The notes below the pieces were generated by a model. It worked only from the letters and a program-made list of their open reading frames with translations, had not been told where the DNA came from and ran no database searches. Of a stretch of DNA of 64,000 nt, positions 37,201 to 45,052 are shown piece after piece. Source of the DNA: Mucilaginibacter cryoferens (GTDB lineage: Bacteria > Bacteroidota > Bacteroidia > Sphingobacteriales > Sphingobacteriaceae). Location of the stretch: contig NZ_JACHCR010000031.1 in NCBI RefSeq assembly GCF_014205845.1, positions 14,978-78,977 on the forward strand, given 5' to 3'. Position 1 is the stretch's first letter; the number at the start of each line of letters is the position of its first letter. The translations under genes and the position numbers were made by a program.

Positions 37201-37567
37201 CAACATCATTCAGATTATTGCTTTGTGCGGTTAATACAACCTCCATCACCGTGTTGCCCGACACCGCTTTCTCCTGCGCCACAAAACCAATGTATGAAAA
37301 TACCAGCACCGCGGCATTATCGGTAACGGCAATATTGTAAACACCATTGCTGTTGGTTACGGTTCCGTTTGCGGTACCTTTTATTTTCACACTAACACCG
37401 GGCAATAATTCGCCCTGGTTGCTTTTTACCGTTCCGGTAATTTTTCTCAACTGGGCATACGCCCCGGATACCATTAGGGTAAGCAATGCCAACACAGTAA
37501 AGGTCTTTCTAAATAATCTTTTTGAAGGTATCGAACAACACCTATTATATAAGTAAAATATATCCAT
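34247..37567 (-). CDS. SusC/RagA family TonB-dependent transporter (second PUL)
   Basis: This 1106-aa outer membrane transporter has an extended N-terminus before its signal (LALLTLMVSGAYAQ), so a later start is possible. A carboxypeptidase-like domain follows (ITGTVKSNQGELLPGVSVKI, YIGFVAQEKAVSG), then the plug (VVVGYGVQKKVNVIG, QALTGLIPGAYI, SVLKDAASASIYGSRAANG) and a barrel ending in GGLNATF. No STN domain is present, which fits control by the hybrid two-component regulator of this locus rather than by a sigma/anti-sigma pair. It is first in the susCD transcript. Confidence 0.95.
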   Translation of the reverse strand: MDIFYLYNRCCSIPSKRLFRKTFTVLALLTLMVSGAYAQLRKITGTVKSNQGELLPGVSVKIKGTANGTVTNSNGVYNIAVTDNAAVLVFSYIGFVAQEKAVSGNTVMEVVLTAQSNNLNDVVVVGYGVQKKVNVIGSVSAIGSKELQDRPLSNVSQALTGLIPGAYIHQSSGQPGSDGASILIRGQGTLNSTTPLYVVDGVLTPTINDINPIDIESVSVLKDAASASIYGSRAANGVILITTKKGSKSKTSITYSGIVSQSRPSLVPSFVSDYITTMQLANQGAANTGSSPAYAASDITAWQQANANPNGLNPIGVPNYVAYPNTNWTNVIFKNYLSQDHNISVSGGSDNSQYLLSAGYLHEPGAMPNTGSDEYQFRINLQSKVAKFLTIGTQTFASLQTYKLGNVSTAFTYLNQTTPGVYPYYNGQFGYPSAPDESPTANNILAYLLETQGRNSQSRVNTTFFANFNIIKGLTWENKFNYQVISQEDNSAPPQYGKWNLATGVQSAPPGALTNSTSYYDFNKYYQTTFNSVLKYSTTIAKKHNLEVLAGFEQNYYNFYYFNVTKAGIIDPSIYTLNSVTTPTSANGDQLDYGLRSFFGRLDYNYKQKYLFEAVFRNDGSSKFAPNDRWGFFPAFAAGWRLSQEPFMQNINNTVSNLKLKASWGITGNNVLSSNAVNSESYSSNQVGLYNYQSTYGATSYAFNGVQVNGLNIQTFSNPNIQWEKTSLTNIGLEGGLFHDRLSVDLDVYRKLTTGILYAPPIPLTAGTASAPVVNIGSMENKGVEIALNFHDHIGGFVYNISGNFAYNFNRLTSYKGALNSDYSNISQVASISGNNAVVQGHAYNSFYLYQTYKGSGSYFNGDGSVNKNGGPKDGMIRTTKDMDWVKAMIAAGYTFKPNSTIGPSNLYYGELIFADVNGDGVYGGTSDQRLSSKSPIPKYTGGLQFNFSYKGVDLSMMWAGSFGAYNYLAQGGYTNSYVGTGHSISTLIANNHYYYDVANPSDPLNNLNAKYPRLTNNINDPQDLSLPSNFYLYNASYVKLKNAQIGYTFSNSIVKKLGMSRLRIFVSADNLFTITNYVPGLDPEIGGGFSYPTLRQFSGGLNATF

Positions 37568-37758
37568 TTTTAATTTAATTTATTTAATAATTAAGTAAGG
37601 GAATTAATGTAGTATGGTGATCTTAATTGGCCGCTATAAATTCTGTTCGCGATGAATCTACAACACGCGCCTCGCTTGACCTGTCTAATAATATGTCTGC
37701 TCTTTCATAATTTGTTCATTTGGTTCAGACAAACTTGAAATAATTTAAAGCGAGAGAA

Positions 37759-37790
37759 GGGCGAAAATTCTAACTAAATAGGGCGAAAAT
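37759..37790 (-). promoter_or_regulatory. paired direct repeat upstream of susC, candidate HTCS operator
   Basis: GGGCGAAAAT occurs at 37759-37768 and again, exactly, at 37781-37790, a 22-bp period (two helical turns). A matching pair, GGGGTAAAAT twice at 22-bp spacing, precedes the other transcription unit of this PUL (39622-39653). It lies 192-223 bp before the susC start, in a 447-bp gap without genes (37568-38014). Binding by the AraC-type domain of the local hybrid regulator is inferred. Confidence 0.5.
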
Positions 37791-37955
37791 CATAAAGAAG
37801 CGCTATCGGGGATGTTTGCAAGAAAAAATTTAAGCCTTCTTGTAATCAAAAAGCACCATCAATCCTTATTATTTTTCGATTTTCTCTGAGAGGGATCGCA
37901 AAAGTCTTGACGCGTCAGTAATAAAATATTATTACAATAAAACATCGGATTTCGG

Positions 37956-37993
37956 GAATCAACTCCTAATTATTGGGGGTTAGGAGTTGATTC
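37956..37993 (-). terminator. strong hairpin downstream of the beta-helix gene
   Basis: AATCAACTCCTAA (37957-37969) and its exact complement TTAGGAGTTGATT (37980-37992) form a 13-bp stem, extended by one G-C pair, with a 10-nt loop. It starts 22 bp past the stop of the beta-helix gene at 38015. There is no T-run on the minus strand; a T8 tract follows on the plus strand. It probably ends or protects the beta-helix transcript and separates it from susC. Confidence 0.5.
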
Positions 37994-38014
37994 TTGGATT
38001 TTTTTTGAATATTA

Positions 38015-39556
38015 TTAATACTTTATAGCGCCAACATCAGGGTTGCCGCTTGCTGACAAAGCCGTATTGAAGAAATCGTAACCCCCATTGTTTGCGATGA
38101 TCCCCCCCCCGGCAATACAGGGGGATGTACTTTGAAGGCTAAAAGCGGTGGCGGTACTTCCACCTACGCCATAAGTAGTGGGATTTGTGAATTTCGGAGC
38201 AAAGAATATGTTGTTGGAATGATAACAGCCATTCCAGTTACTGGCCAGGATAACCGCGTTTGGATAGATGCAATTGTTTAAAAACCGTGCATTGGTCGAC
38301 ATTGTATTTTGTGAAAAATTGGATACTGTACCAGTGCTGCTGATGATATTATTAATGAACGACCCAATAAAATTGGTTTGGAAGAAATAGGTGATATTGT
38401 TGGTGAGGTAAAAAACATTATTATAGATACGGTTGGTAGTATCGGTAGCCATAAAGTTGAACATCTTCGTTCCGCCTATGGCATCATTGGCGCTGATATT
38501 ATATCGTACGGTGATATTCTTTGCACTGGGCATAAATAACATAAACCCCCTGTAATTGTCATGCGAATAGTTATACTCAAAAATATCTCCACTAGTACTC
38601 AGATCAGCATCAAAAGCTTGCCCATCAACCAATCCGCCGGTAAGTCCATATACTTCGTTATTCGAGATTATGGTGCCGCTTTCATTATACGTCCAGATTC
38701 CGGCAAAGTTCGCTGCATTAGTTATACATACATTATGTACAACATTGCCCGTTATGAAGCCTCCACTTTGAACACTGCTCATTACGATGCCGTCTCCATA
38801 GATATTTTCAATCAGGTTATTCGAGAAAGTTACGTTTGTCGAGAGTATAGTACTTGAAGTAGTCCGTATTCCCTCTATCTGAGAATTGGCTACGTGGCAA
38901 CTGTCAACCAAAATGTCATTAAAATAACCTGATATAATGATACCACCTGTAGCCTTATTGTAATTTGAATTGCCCACTCCAGTTGAATTTACGTCATGCA
39001 CGTAACAATTCCTTACATAAATATGGTTGGCCAATGTACTAGCTGAATTAATCACCTTAATACCCGAAACCGCGTAGTGTAACCCTGTTGCAATCGTGTT
39101 AGTGATCTCCAGGTTATTAATCTCCCAGTACGACTGATTATTGAGCAAAAGCGTGATAGAGCCGTTTACTAATCCCCCGCCATTAATAATAGGTTTATTG
39201 CCTGTTCCGTACGTATTAACTACAATAGGTGCCCCTGCTGATCCCGAGCCTAAAAACGCAACGTTCCCGGTCCAGGTGCCCCCGGCTTTAAATAAAACCT
39301 GATCGCCAGGTAAAAAGGTGTGGGCGTTTATTTTACTTATTGTTTGCCACGGACTAGCCGAACTTGTTCCGTTATTTCCGTCGTTGCCTGCGGGATCGAC
39401 ATAGTAGGTATTTCCGGTTACCACAGATGCAAGGCTCCGGCCCCCAGCTGCCGTAACTAATTTATTAGATAAACCTTCTGATGTTTTTTTACATCCGGCG
39501 CATAACACTAGTATTGCGAATACTGTTGATGCAAGTAATGAGTTTCTCATTTTCAT
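38015..39556 (-). CDS. right-handed beta-helix lipoprotein
   Basis: This 513-aa lipoprotein (lipobox LCAGC) starts its mature domain with NTYYVDPAGNDGNNGTSSAS and WQTISKINAHTFLPGDQVLF. A long series of beta-helix coils follows (YWEINNLEITNTIATGL, IYVRNCYVHDVNSTG, NLIENIYGDGIVMSSV). It resembles the 489-aa protein in the same PUL, but this one is surface- or membrane-anchored. Candidate roles are polysaccharide lyase, epimerase or glycan binding; active-site residues cannot be named. It has its own upstream repeat pair and a downstream hairpin, so it is probably a separate transcript of the PUL. Confidence 0.75.
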   Translation of the reverse strand: MKMRNSLLASTVFAILVLCAGCKKTSEGLSNKLVTAAGGRSLASVVTGNTYYVDPAGNDGNNGTSSASPWQTISKINAHTFLPGDQVLFKAGGTWTGNVAFLGSGSAGAPIVVNTYGTGNKPIINGGGLVNGSITLLLNNQSYWEINNLEITNTIATGLHYAVSGIKVINSASTLANHIYVRNCYVHDVNSTGVGNSNYNKATGGIIISGYFNDILVDSCHVANSQIEGIRTTSSTILSTNVTFSNNLIENIYGDGIVMSSVQSGGFITGNVVHNVCITNAANFAGIWTYNESGTIISNNEVYGLTGGLVDGQAFDADLSTSGDIFEYNYSHDNYRGFMLFMPSAKNITVRYNISANDAIGGTKMFNFMATDTTNRIYNNVFYLTNNITYFFQTNFIGSFINNIISSTGTVSNFSQNTMSTNARFLNNCIYPNAVILASNWNGCYHSNNIFFAPKFTNPTTYGVGGSTATAFSLQSTSPCIAGGGIIANNGGYDFFNTALSASGNPDVGAIKY

Positions 39557-39621
39557 ACGTTTTTAAGTTAATAAATGGGTTATTTGATAAAGTAAAAGTA
39601 GAAGGCCCTTGTAAGAGATAG

Positions 39622-39653
39622 GGGGTAAAATCCAAACTATGTCGGGGTAAAAT
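39622..39653 (-). promoter_or_regulatory. paired direct repeat upstream of the beta-helix gene
   Basis: GGGGTAAAAT at 39622-39631 and 39644-39653 repeats with the same 22-bp period as the pair before susC; flanking bases (CCAAACTA here, TCTAACTA there) also agree. It lies 66-97 bp upstream of the start codon, a good place for an activator site. Confidence 0.5.
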
Positions 39654-39785
39654 TCTAATTAAACGCCTGGGACAGCGATTAGACGGGTTTCAATTTATAG
39701 CTTTATACCACAGCTGATAGTATAAGTTATAAAGACCTTTATAAATAATTATGTCGCACATTATATTTTGTGAAATGACCAAATC

Positions 39786-40144
39786 ATGAAAAAAAAAGAC
39801 GCAAATCATATATCGCGTAAGGAAGCATTGAAAAACTTGGCAGTTTAGCACTATTACCTGTCGCCTCCTCTTCAGTTATAAAAAATATCTATGATGATAC
39901 AAACAAGAGAAAAGCTGGTGATAAGCGTCCTGGGTATCTAAAAAAACAACCCAACATCCTGATTATTATGGATGATCAGCATAGGGGAGATTATTTAAGA
40001 TGTGCTGGCGCATTATGGCTAAGCCCCCCAACTTGGATAAGCTAGCTAAAGAAGGTGGTCGATTTTCAAATTTTTACTGTGCGGTGCCACCAGGTTACCA
40101 TGCCACAATTTTTCAAAGAGATGGGGTATTATGCCGTTGTTTAA
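39786..40144 (+). pseudogene. decayed sulfatase gene
   Basis: Reading with three frame changes gives MKKKDANHISRKEALKNL, SLALLPVASSS, then LKKQPNILIIMDDQHRGDYL, AKPPNLDKLAKEGGRFSNFY with AVPPGY, and finally QFFKEMGYYAVV. These are the N-terminus and first third of a formylglycine-dependent sulfatase. The sequence around the C/S-x-P-x-R active site is lost between AVPPGY and QFFKEMGYY, and the C-terminal two thirds are absent. It lies just beyond the beta-helix gene, on the opposite strand, and is probably a former member of the second PUL. Confidence 0.75.
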
Positions 40145-40260
40145 ATCAACCGAAATAAGAAAATACAAGACTCACAAATAAATCCCAGGAATTCTTTTAA
40201 AACTATTTATTAAGTTGTTAACTTTAATAAACCAATCATAATATCAACCTTTTCCTGACC

Positions 40261-41718
40261 ATGAAGCGCACCTGTCTGATTTTTGGCGTCCTCATTTTTA
40301 CCCTGACGGGGTATACTGGTTATTCACAGCAACTGAAAAAAAGGCAAATCGACAGCCTGCGCAAGGTAGCTGAGTTGTCAAAGGACCTGCAGGAGAGCGT
40401 CAGGATGTTGACTATAGCCTGCGATGCCTCAAAGAAAATCCACGACGAAGACGGATTAGTCGAGAGTCTGTTACTTATCGCTTCAAAATACAGTAATGTC
40501 AAACAATTTGAAAACACCTTTAAATATGCGGTGGCTGCAGAAAGTGTCGCTGAAAAAACAGGCAACCCGGTTTACCAAGTGAAAATCCTATTCCTGAAAG
40601 GAATCAGTTATAACAATTTAGGATTTTACAGCGACGCCACGGAAGTATTAAATCGTGCCATTCCCGTTGCGCAGGCTATCGCTGACGTAGATCAAAGGCA
40701 TTTATTTTTGGGTAACATTTATAATGCTTTGGCCCAATATAATGAGCGTTCGAAATCGATCTCCCTTTATAAAAAGTGTTTTTCGGAATATATGCAAATG
40801 AGCAAGGCTCCAAAAGGCTCGGGCTGGCTGCAGCAGAGCGCGAACAACCTGGGAACCGCGTATTACTATTCAGAGAAATATGACTCAGCAGGGTATTATT
40901 TCACCAAAGCACTACACTTTGCTATCGCCCAAAAGGATACCATAATCTTGGCGAATGTCTACGATAATTTAGGCTCTCTTAGCTACCAGAAAAAGCAATA
41001 TGTGGCTGCTAAAAAATATTTTCAAACGGCTTACTTTTTAAATACTATTATAAAGGACTCCTACCTGGAAAATGATATTTGTACATTCCTGGCAAAAATA
41101 CATACTGCGTTGAACGAAAATGAAAAAGCCAAGAAATATTTTGACCGGGCGATCTATCTGAAGGACAGCCTTTCCGCTGCCGAGAAACGTAGTGTTAAAA
41201 CCCCGCTCAATTATATCGTTAAATACAAAGAGCAGCAACTCGCAAAAAGCCAGAGCAGCGATCTCCGAATCATATTCATTACCGGCATGTTACTTATCGT
41301 CGCATTATCCGCTACATTTTTTTACCGCTATATGTTAAAAAAGGAGAGCAGAATCAGTGAGGAAAAAGTAAACGATCTGATCGAAAAAATGGAACTTAAT
41401 GCGGAAGGGCAATCTCCTTCCAGGATAGAAGAATTAAAGGGGATCGTACAACTAGCGGTTAACAACAACCCTGCCTTCTTTACAAAATACAATGAATTTG
41501 ATCCTTTGTTTAGCAAAAAACTACTTGCTGAAGCACCTACTCTGACAGCGATCGAGCTTGAGTTCTGCCTATTTTTCAAGTTAAGTTTCGAAACCAAAGA
41601 GATCGCACGTTATAACAGGCTCTCCGTTCGTGCTGTCGAGGGGAAAAAATACAGGATCAGAAAGAAACTTAGTATCCCCTCCAACCAGGATATTAGTATC
41701 TGGATGAACCACATCTGA
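40261..41718 (+). CDS. TPR sensor protein with membrane helix and C-terminal HTH
   Basis: This 485-aa protein has a signal or first membrane anchor (LIFGVLIFTLTGYTGYSQ), tetratricopeptide repeats at about 40-310 (AYYYSEKYDSAGYYFTKAL, NLGSLSYQKKQYVAAKKYF) and a membrane helix at about 338-358. The cytoplasmic part carries a LuxR/sigma-4-like helix-turn-helix (LTAIELEFCLFF, FETKEIARYNRLSVRAVEGK). It would sense outside the membrane through TPRs and bind DNA inside, as in known Bacteroidota TPR-LuxR proteins. The C-terminal 120 residues closely match the paralogue at 47238-48734. The target is unknown. Confidence 0.82.
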   Translation: MKRTCLIFGVLIFTLTGYTGYSQQLKKRQIDSLRKVAELSKDLQESVRMLTIACDASKKIHDEDGLVESLLLIASKYSNVKQFENTFKYAVAAESVAEKTGNPVYQVKILFLKGISYNNLGFYSDATEVLNRAIPVAQAIADVDQRHLFLGNIYNALAQYNERSKSISLYKKCFSEYMQMSKAPKGSGWLQQSANNLGTAYYYSEKYDSAGYYFTKALHFAIAQKDTIILANVYDNLGSLSYQKKQYVAAKKYFQTAYFLNTIIKDSYLENDICTFLAKIHTALNENEKAKKYFDRAIYLKDSLSAAEKRSVKTPLNYIVKYKEQQLAKSQSSDLRIIFITGMLLIVALSATFFYRYMLKKESRISEEKVNDLIEKMELNAEGQSPSRIEELKGIVQLAVNNNPAFFTKYNEFDPLFSKKLLAEAPTLTAIELEFCLFFKLSFETKEIARYNRLSVRAVEGKKYRIRKKLSIPSNQDISIWMNHI

Positions 41719-41927
41719 TCGGCCCAGCTTTTAGCCCCCGACCGACACTTGTAAGGCATTAATTATCAATAACTTTCTTGATAAAAGATTAGCTAAGCAG
41801 CAATTTTATTGGCTAAATCCTGTAAATTCGAAAACCATTGACGAAAATTTTATGCTACTTCGAAAGCTAAATAGCTTGTCTCAAATACAATCACGTTGTG
41901 ACGATTGCCGTTGTCTTATAATTCAAT

Positions 41928-42833
41928 TTATCCCCTATATGCACTTGGCGTAACTCCTTCTATTCGTTTGAATAGTTTGGTGAAATAATTTAGGTTATTA
42001 AAGCCGGTTTGATAGCATGCTTCTGTGATGCTGACTTTCGTATCTGCGAGTATATATTTCGCCTTTTGGATTCTTTCCCTTTGAATATATTCCAGCGGCG
42101 ATATACCCAACTGTGTTTTAAATGCATGAAAAAATGCGGAGCGACTCATACAGGATTCACTAGCCAGTTTATCGATACTTATTTTTTCAGCAAGGTGATC
42201 CTTAATGTATTGTATAACTGGTGAAAGATGATAATGTTCGGGCAAAGCAGTTTCCTGAATCATCGCAAGATTTTGTGTCTGGATGATGCGCAGTAACAGA
42301 AATTTTAGCGATAGATCGGCCAGGGCATCTTTTGCCACGCTTTCTTCCATACTTATACTTATAAGTTTGCTGATGCTAGCGGCCAGTTCTTTATTATTGA
42401 GAAAATGATATCTATCAAAATTTAACTTCCATTCAAAAGGTGCTTCAATATCGGGATAATTCATATTCAGGAATTCAAGGTTTTTATTAACCATATTCCA
42501 ATCCAATGCCAGCGTGGCGCATTGCACAGGATGTCTTTCATCTGCATCCGGGAAGTTTACGTTCATCGATACCCCTTCCGGTAGTATAACACTTTCTCCT
42601 GGTAAAAAATCAAATTCTTCAGATTCAGCCAGTGTCATAATTTTCCGGCCTCGCATCATACTCGAAACCACTAAGCCGCTGTAGGATAAATGCACATTAT
42701 CACAGCGGTGAAAGGTTTCAAAAATATTAAGCTCACAATCTTTCAGACTAAAAATACGTCGATGCTCCACCAGCGACTCTAATTGGTTGCAATCACTCAA
42801 GTTAATGGGTGCAAGATGGCAGGTTTGATTCAT
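41928..42833 (-). CDS. AraC family transcriptional regulator
   Basis: This is a 301-aa AraC/XylS type activator. The N-terminal ligand domain (LSYSGLVVSSMMRGRKIMTL, FDFLPGESVILPEGVS) resembles the AraC_N/arabinose-binding-like type of Pseudomonas regulators. The C-terminal double HTH has EKISIDKLASESCMSRSAFF, ISPLEYIQRERIQKAKYIL and GFNNLNYFTKLFKRIEG. The ATG at 42833 is chosen because the 20 residues before it are a hydrophobic stretch out of place in the family. It is divergent from glcG and fdhA and probably controls them, perhaps in response to an aldehyde or alcohol. Confidence 0.88.
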   Translation of the reverse strand: MNQTCHLAPINLSDCNQLESLVEHRRIFSLKDCELNIFETFHRCDNVHLSYSGLVVSSMMRGRKIMTLAESEEFDFLPGESVILPEGVSMNVNFPDADERHPVQCATLALDWNMVNKNLEFLNMNYPDIEAPFEWKLNFDRYHFLNNKELAASISKLISISMEESVAKDALADLSLKFLLLRIIQTQNLAMIQETALPEHYHLSPVIQYIKDHLAEKISIDKLASESCMSRSAFFHAFKTQLGISPLEYIQRERIQKAKYILADTKVSITEACYQTGFNNLNYFTKLFKRIEGVTPSAYRG

Positions 42834-42961
42834 GGCTCTTAGCATTAGTGACAGATAAATAACAATAATCAGCGGTATTCTGACAAACAGCACTCGGCTT
42901 CCAATGTATAAAATTAAATAGAAATTGGGAAAGCTTTGTCGCCTGAGTATTGATTAGGATA

Positions 42962-42993
42962 ATCGTTCTAATAATATAGATGATTGTTCTATT
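42962..42993. promoter_or_regulatory. 21-bp-spaced direct repeat, candidate AraC operator
   Basis: ATCGTTCTAAT (from 42962) and ATTGTTCTATT (from 42983) are 21 bp apart, the spacing of classical AraC half-sites. They lie 57-88 bp before glcG and 129 bp before the divergent araC start. The link to the AraC protein at 41928-42833 is inferred. Confidence 0.5.
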
Positions 42994-43049
42994 GCCCTGC
43001 TGCCTGCTATCCTAATTTTGGTATTTAAAATCCATTTAAATCAACAATT

Positions 43050-43451
43050 ATGAATATTACATTAAAACAGGCAGAGGCTGTAATAGCTGCTGCAAAAGCA
43101 AAAGCCGTAGCCTTGAATACCCTGATGAATATTGCCGTGGTAGACTCGGGTACGAACCTAGTTGCATTCGCACACATGGACAACGCATGGTTGGGCTCCA
43201 TCGATATTTCCCAGAAGAAAGCACGTACAGCCCGCTATTTTAATATGGCTTCCGGCGAAATCGGGAAATTGTCGCAACCTGGCGGCCCTTTGTACAATAT
43301 CGAACATTCTAATAGCGGCCTTATCACTTTCCCCGGCGGAGTACTCATTACTAATACAGGCGGCGAAATTATAGGGGCCGTGGGCATTTCAGGTGACTCC
43401 GTTGAAAATGATCATGCTGTTGCACAGGCCGGTGCCGATGCCATAAAATAA
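43050..43451 (+). CDS. GlcG/HbpS family heme-binding-like protein
   Basis: This 133-aa protein is full length for the GlcG/HbpS (DUF336) family. Motifs are [50 protein letters not shown] and the Gly-rich [20 protein letters not shown] with [15 protein letters not shown]. Members bind heme or small cofactors and often sit beside dehydrogenases for alcohols, glycolate or aldehydes. Here it precedes fdhA by 55 bp on the same strand and follows a divergent AraC gene. No signal peptide is seen. A helper role to the dehydrogenase is inferred. Confidence 0.85.
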   Translation: MNITLKQAEAVIAAAKAKAVALNTLMNIAVVDSGTNLVAFAHMDNAWLGSIDISQKKARTARYFNMASGEIGKLSQPGGPLYNIEHSNSGLITFPGGVLITNTGGEIIGAVGISGDSVENDHAVAQAGADAIK

Positions 43452-43506
43452 TAGCATCGTTTGGTCGGGCTCTTTTCATTCATCAAATCATTAAAAACAA
43501 GTTGTT

Positions 43507-44697
43507 ATGTGTCAAAATCATGGAGTAGCTTACGTTAGCCCAGGTGTGGTTGAGGTAAAGGAAATTGAATACCCAAAGCTGGCATTGGGTAACCGTAAAT
43601 GTGAACATGGAGTTATACTTAAAATAGTTTCTACCAATATTTGCGGCAGCGATCAGCATATGGTACGCGGCCGTACGACTGCTCCTTCGGGACTTGTATT
43701 AGGTCATGAAATCACTGGCTTAATCATCGAAGCCGGCCGCGATGTAGAATTTGCAAAGGTGGGTGACCTGGTATCGGTACCGTTCAATATTGCCTGCGGA
43801 CGTTGCCGCAACTGTAAAGGTGGCCAGACCGGGATTTGCCTTAATGTGAATCCAGCACGTCCCGGCGCAGCCTATGGCTACGTGGATATGGGGGGCTGGG
43901 TTGGCGGCCAGGCGGAATATGTAATGGTGCCTTATGCAGATTTTAACTTGCTTAAATTTCCGGACAGCGATCAGGCTATGGCCAAGATTAAAGACCTGAC
44001 CTTGCTCTCTGATATCTTCCCCACCGGATTTCACGGTGCTGTAACCGCTGGCGTTGGCCCCGGAAGTATTGTCTACGTCGCAGGTGCGGGCCCTGTGGGT
44101 CTGGCCTGTGCAGCTTCCTGTCATTTGTTGGGTGCCGCCGTTGTAATTGTCGGCGATATGATTGACGAACGCTTAGCACAGGCCAGAAGCTTTGGCTGTG
44201 AAACCATAGATTTAAAACAAGAAGCTAGTTTAGCAGATCAAATTGCAGCCATTGTAGGGGTACCCGAAGTAGATTGTGCCGTAGATTGCGTTGGTTTCGA
44301 AGCTAAGGGGCATGGTCATGACAGCGGCCAGGAACAGCCCGCTACTGTATTGAATTCCATTATGGAGATTACCCGTGCCGGAGGTCAATTGGGCATACCG
44401 GGGCTGTATGTTACGGGCGATCCTGGCGGCGTAGACGAAGCGGCTAAAACTGGAAGTCTGAAAATCCGCATCGGCTTAGGCTGGGCGAAATCACATTCTA
44501 TCCATACCGGTCAGTGCCCGGTAATGAAATACCACCGCCAGTTAATGAATGCCATCTTATACGATAAAATAAGGATTGCAGATGCTGTCAACGTGGAAGT
44601 GATCACATTAAAAGATGCGGTAAAAGGTTACCACGATTTTGATAAGGGTGCGGCAAAGAAATTTGTTATTGATCCGCATGGAATGATTGCAAATTAA
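43507..44697 (+). CDS. fdhA: glutathione-independent formaldehyde dehydrogenase
   Basis: This 396-aa zinc medium-chain dehydrogenase closely resembles Pseudomonas putida FdhA throughout. It shares EHGVILKIVSTNICGSDQHM, VRGRTTAPSGLVLGHEITG, YGYVDMGGW, LTLLSDIFPTGFHGAVTAG and GLGWAKSHSIHTGQ. The catalytic zinc ligands (Cys in ICGSD, His-Glu in GHEIT) and four structural-zinc cysteines (CGRCRNCKGGQTGIC) are present. The Rossmann motif is VAGAGPVGLA. The P. putida enzyme oxidises formaldehyde to formate with tightly bound NAD as a dismutase. It is expected to detoxify formaldehyde or other small aldehydes in the cytoplasm, under the divergent AraC. Confidence 0.93.
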   Translation: MCQNHGVAYVSPGVVEVKEIEYPKLALGNRKCEHGVILKIVSTNICGSDQHMVRGRTTAPSGLVLGHEITGLIIEAGRDVEFAKVGDLVSVPFNIACGRCRNCKGGQTGICLNVNPARPGAAYGYVDMGGWVGGQAEYVMVPYADFNLLKFPDSDQAMAKIKDLTLLSDIFPTGFHGAVTAGVGPGSIVYVAGAGPVGLACAASCHLLGAAVVIVGDMIDERLAQARSFGCETIDLKQEASLADQIAAIVGVPEVDCAVDCVGFEAKGHGHDSGQEQPATVLNSIMEITRAGGQLGIPGLYVTGDPGGVDEAAKTGSLKIRIGLGWAKSHSIHTGQCPVMKYHRQLMNAILYDKIRIADAVNVEVITLKDAVKGYHDFDKGAAKKFVIDPHGMIAN

Positions 44698-44736
44698 ATC
44701 CATCCTTAGCTTATTGATGAAGTGAGTTTCATAGAG

Positions 44737-44777
44737 AAAAACTTGCGGGCTAGTTAATATCTGCCTCACAAGTTTTT
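44737..44777 (+). terminator. likely intrinsic terminator of fdhA
   Basis: AAAAACTTG (44737-44745) followed by CGGG pairs with CCTCACAAGTTTTT (44764-44777), giving about 12 paired bases with two mismatches and ending in T5. It lies 40 bp past the fdhA stop. Confidence 0.55.
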
Positions 44778-44935
44778 CCTCTGATGCTATTTTAGTATGG
44801 TATTTTTTTTGCATACCAGAACGTCTATATTCCAGCCAGTATCATCATTTGATGCTGTGAAAGTGTACCCTTCTAAATTATGCGCGCTGATGTCGGGTTT
44901 ATAACCGCGCTGTTTTACCTTTTTAGTTTGTTTGT

Positions 44936-44949
44936 GTAGATGTGTGTAG
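44936..44949 (+). promoter_or_regulatory. GTAG-N6-GTAG motif, variant copy
   Basis: GTAGATGTGTGTAG matches 13 of 14 bases of the motif found on the minus strand at 52981, 55827 and 57145. It lies 104 bp before the secreted-protein gene at 45053, and a TTTTTGCAAA tract follows it. The rest of the 44698-45052 gap holds no supported gene. Function unknown. Confidence 0.35.
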
Positions 44950-45052
44950 TTGTTTTTGCAAACAGCGGCCGCGTAACTCATTATTTTTGCGGCTCGCTCA
45001 GCTAACCTGGAATAGGCTTGTAAGCGTAAACGAAGCAATCAAAAATTAAATA

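Noticed and set aside
44787..45038. 83-aa minus-strand frame upstream of the tandem secreted genes
   Set aside because: There is no recognisable domain, it covers the promoter region of the plus-strand gene, and the residue pattern looks like non-coding DNA.
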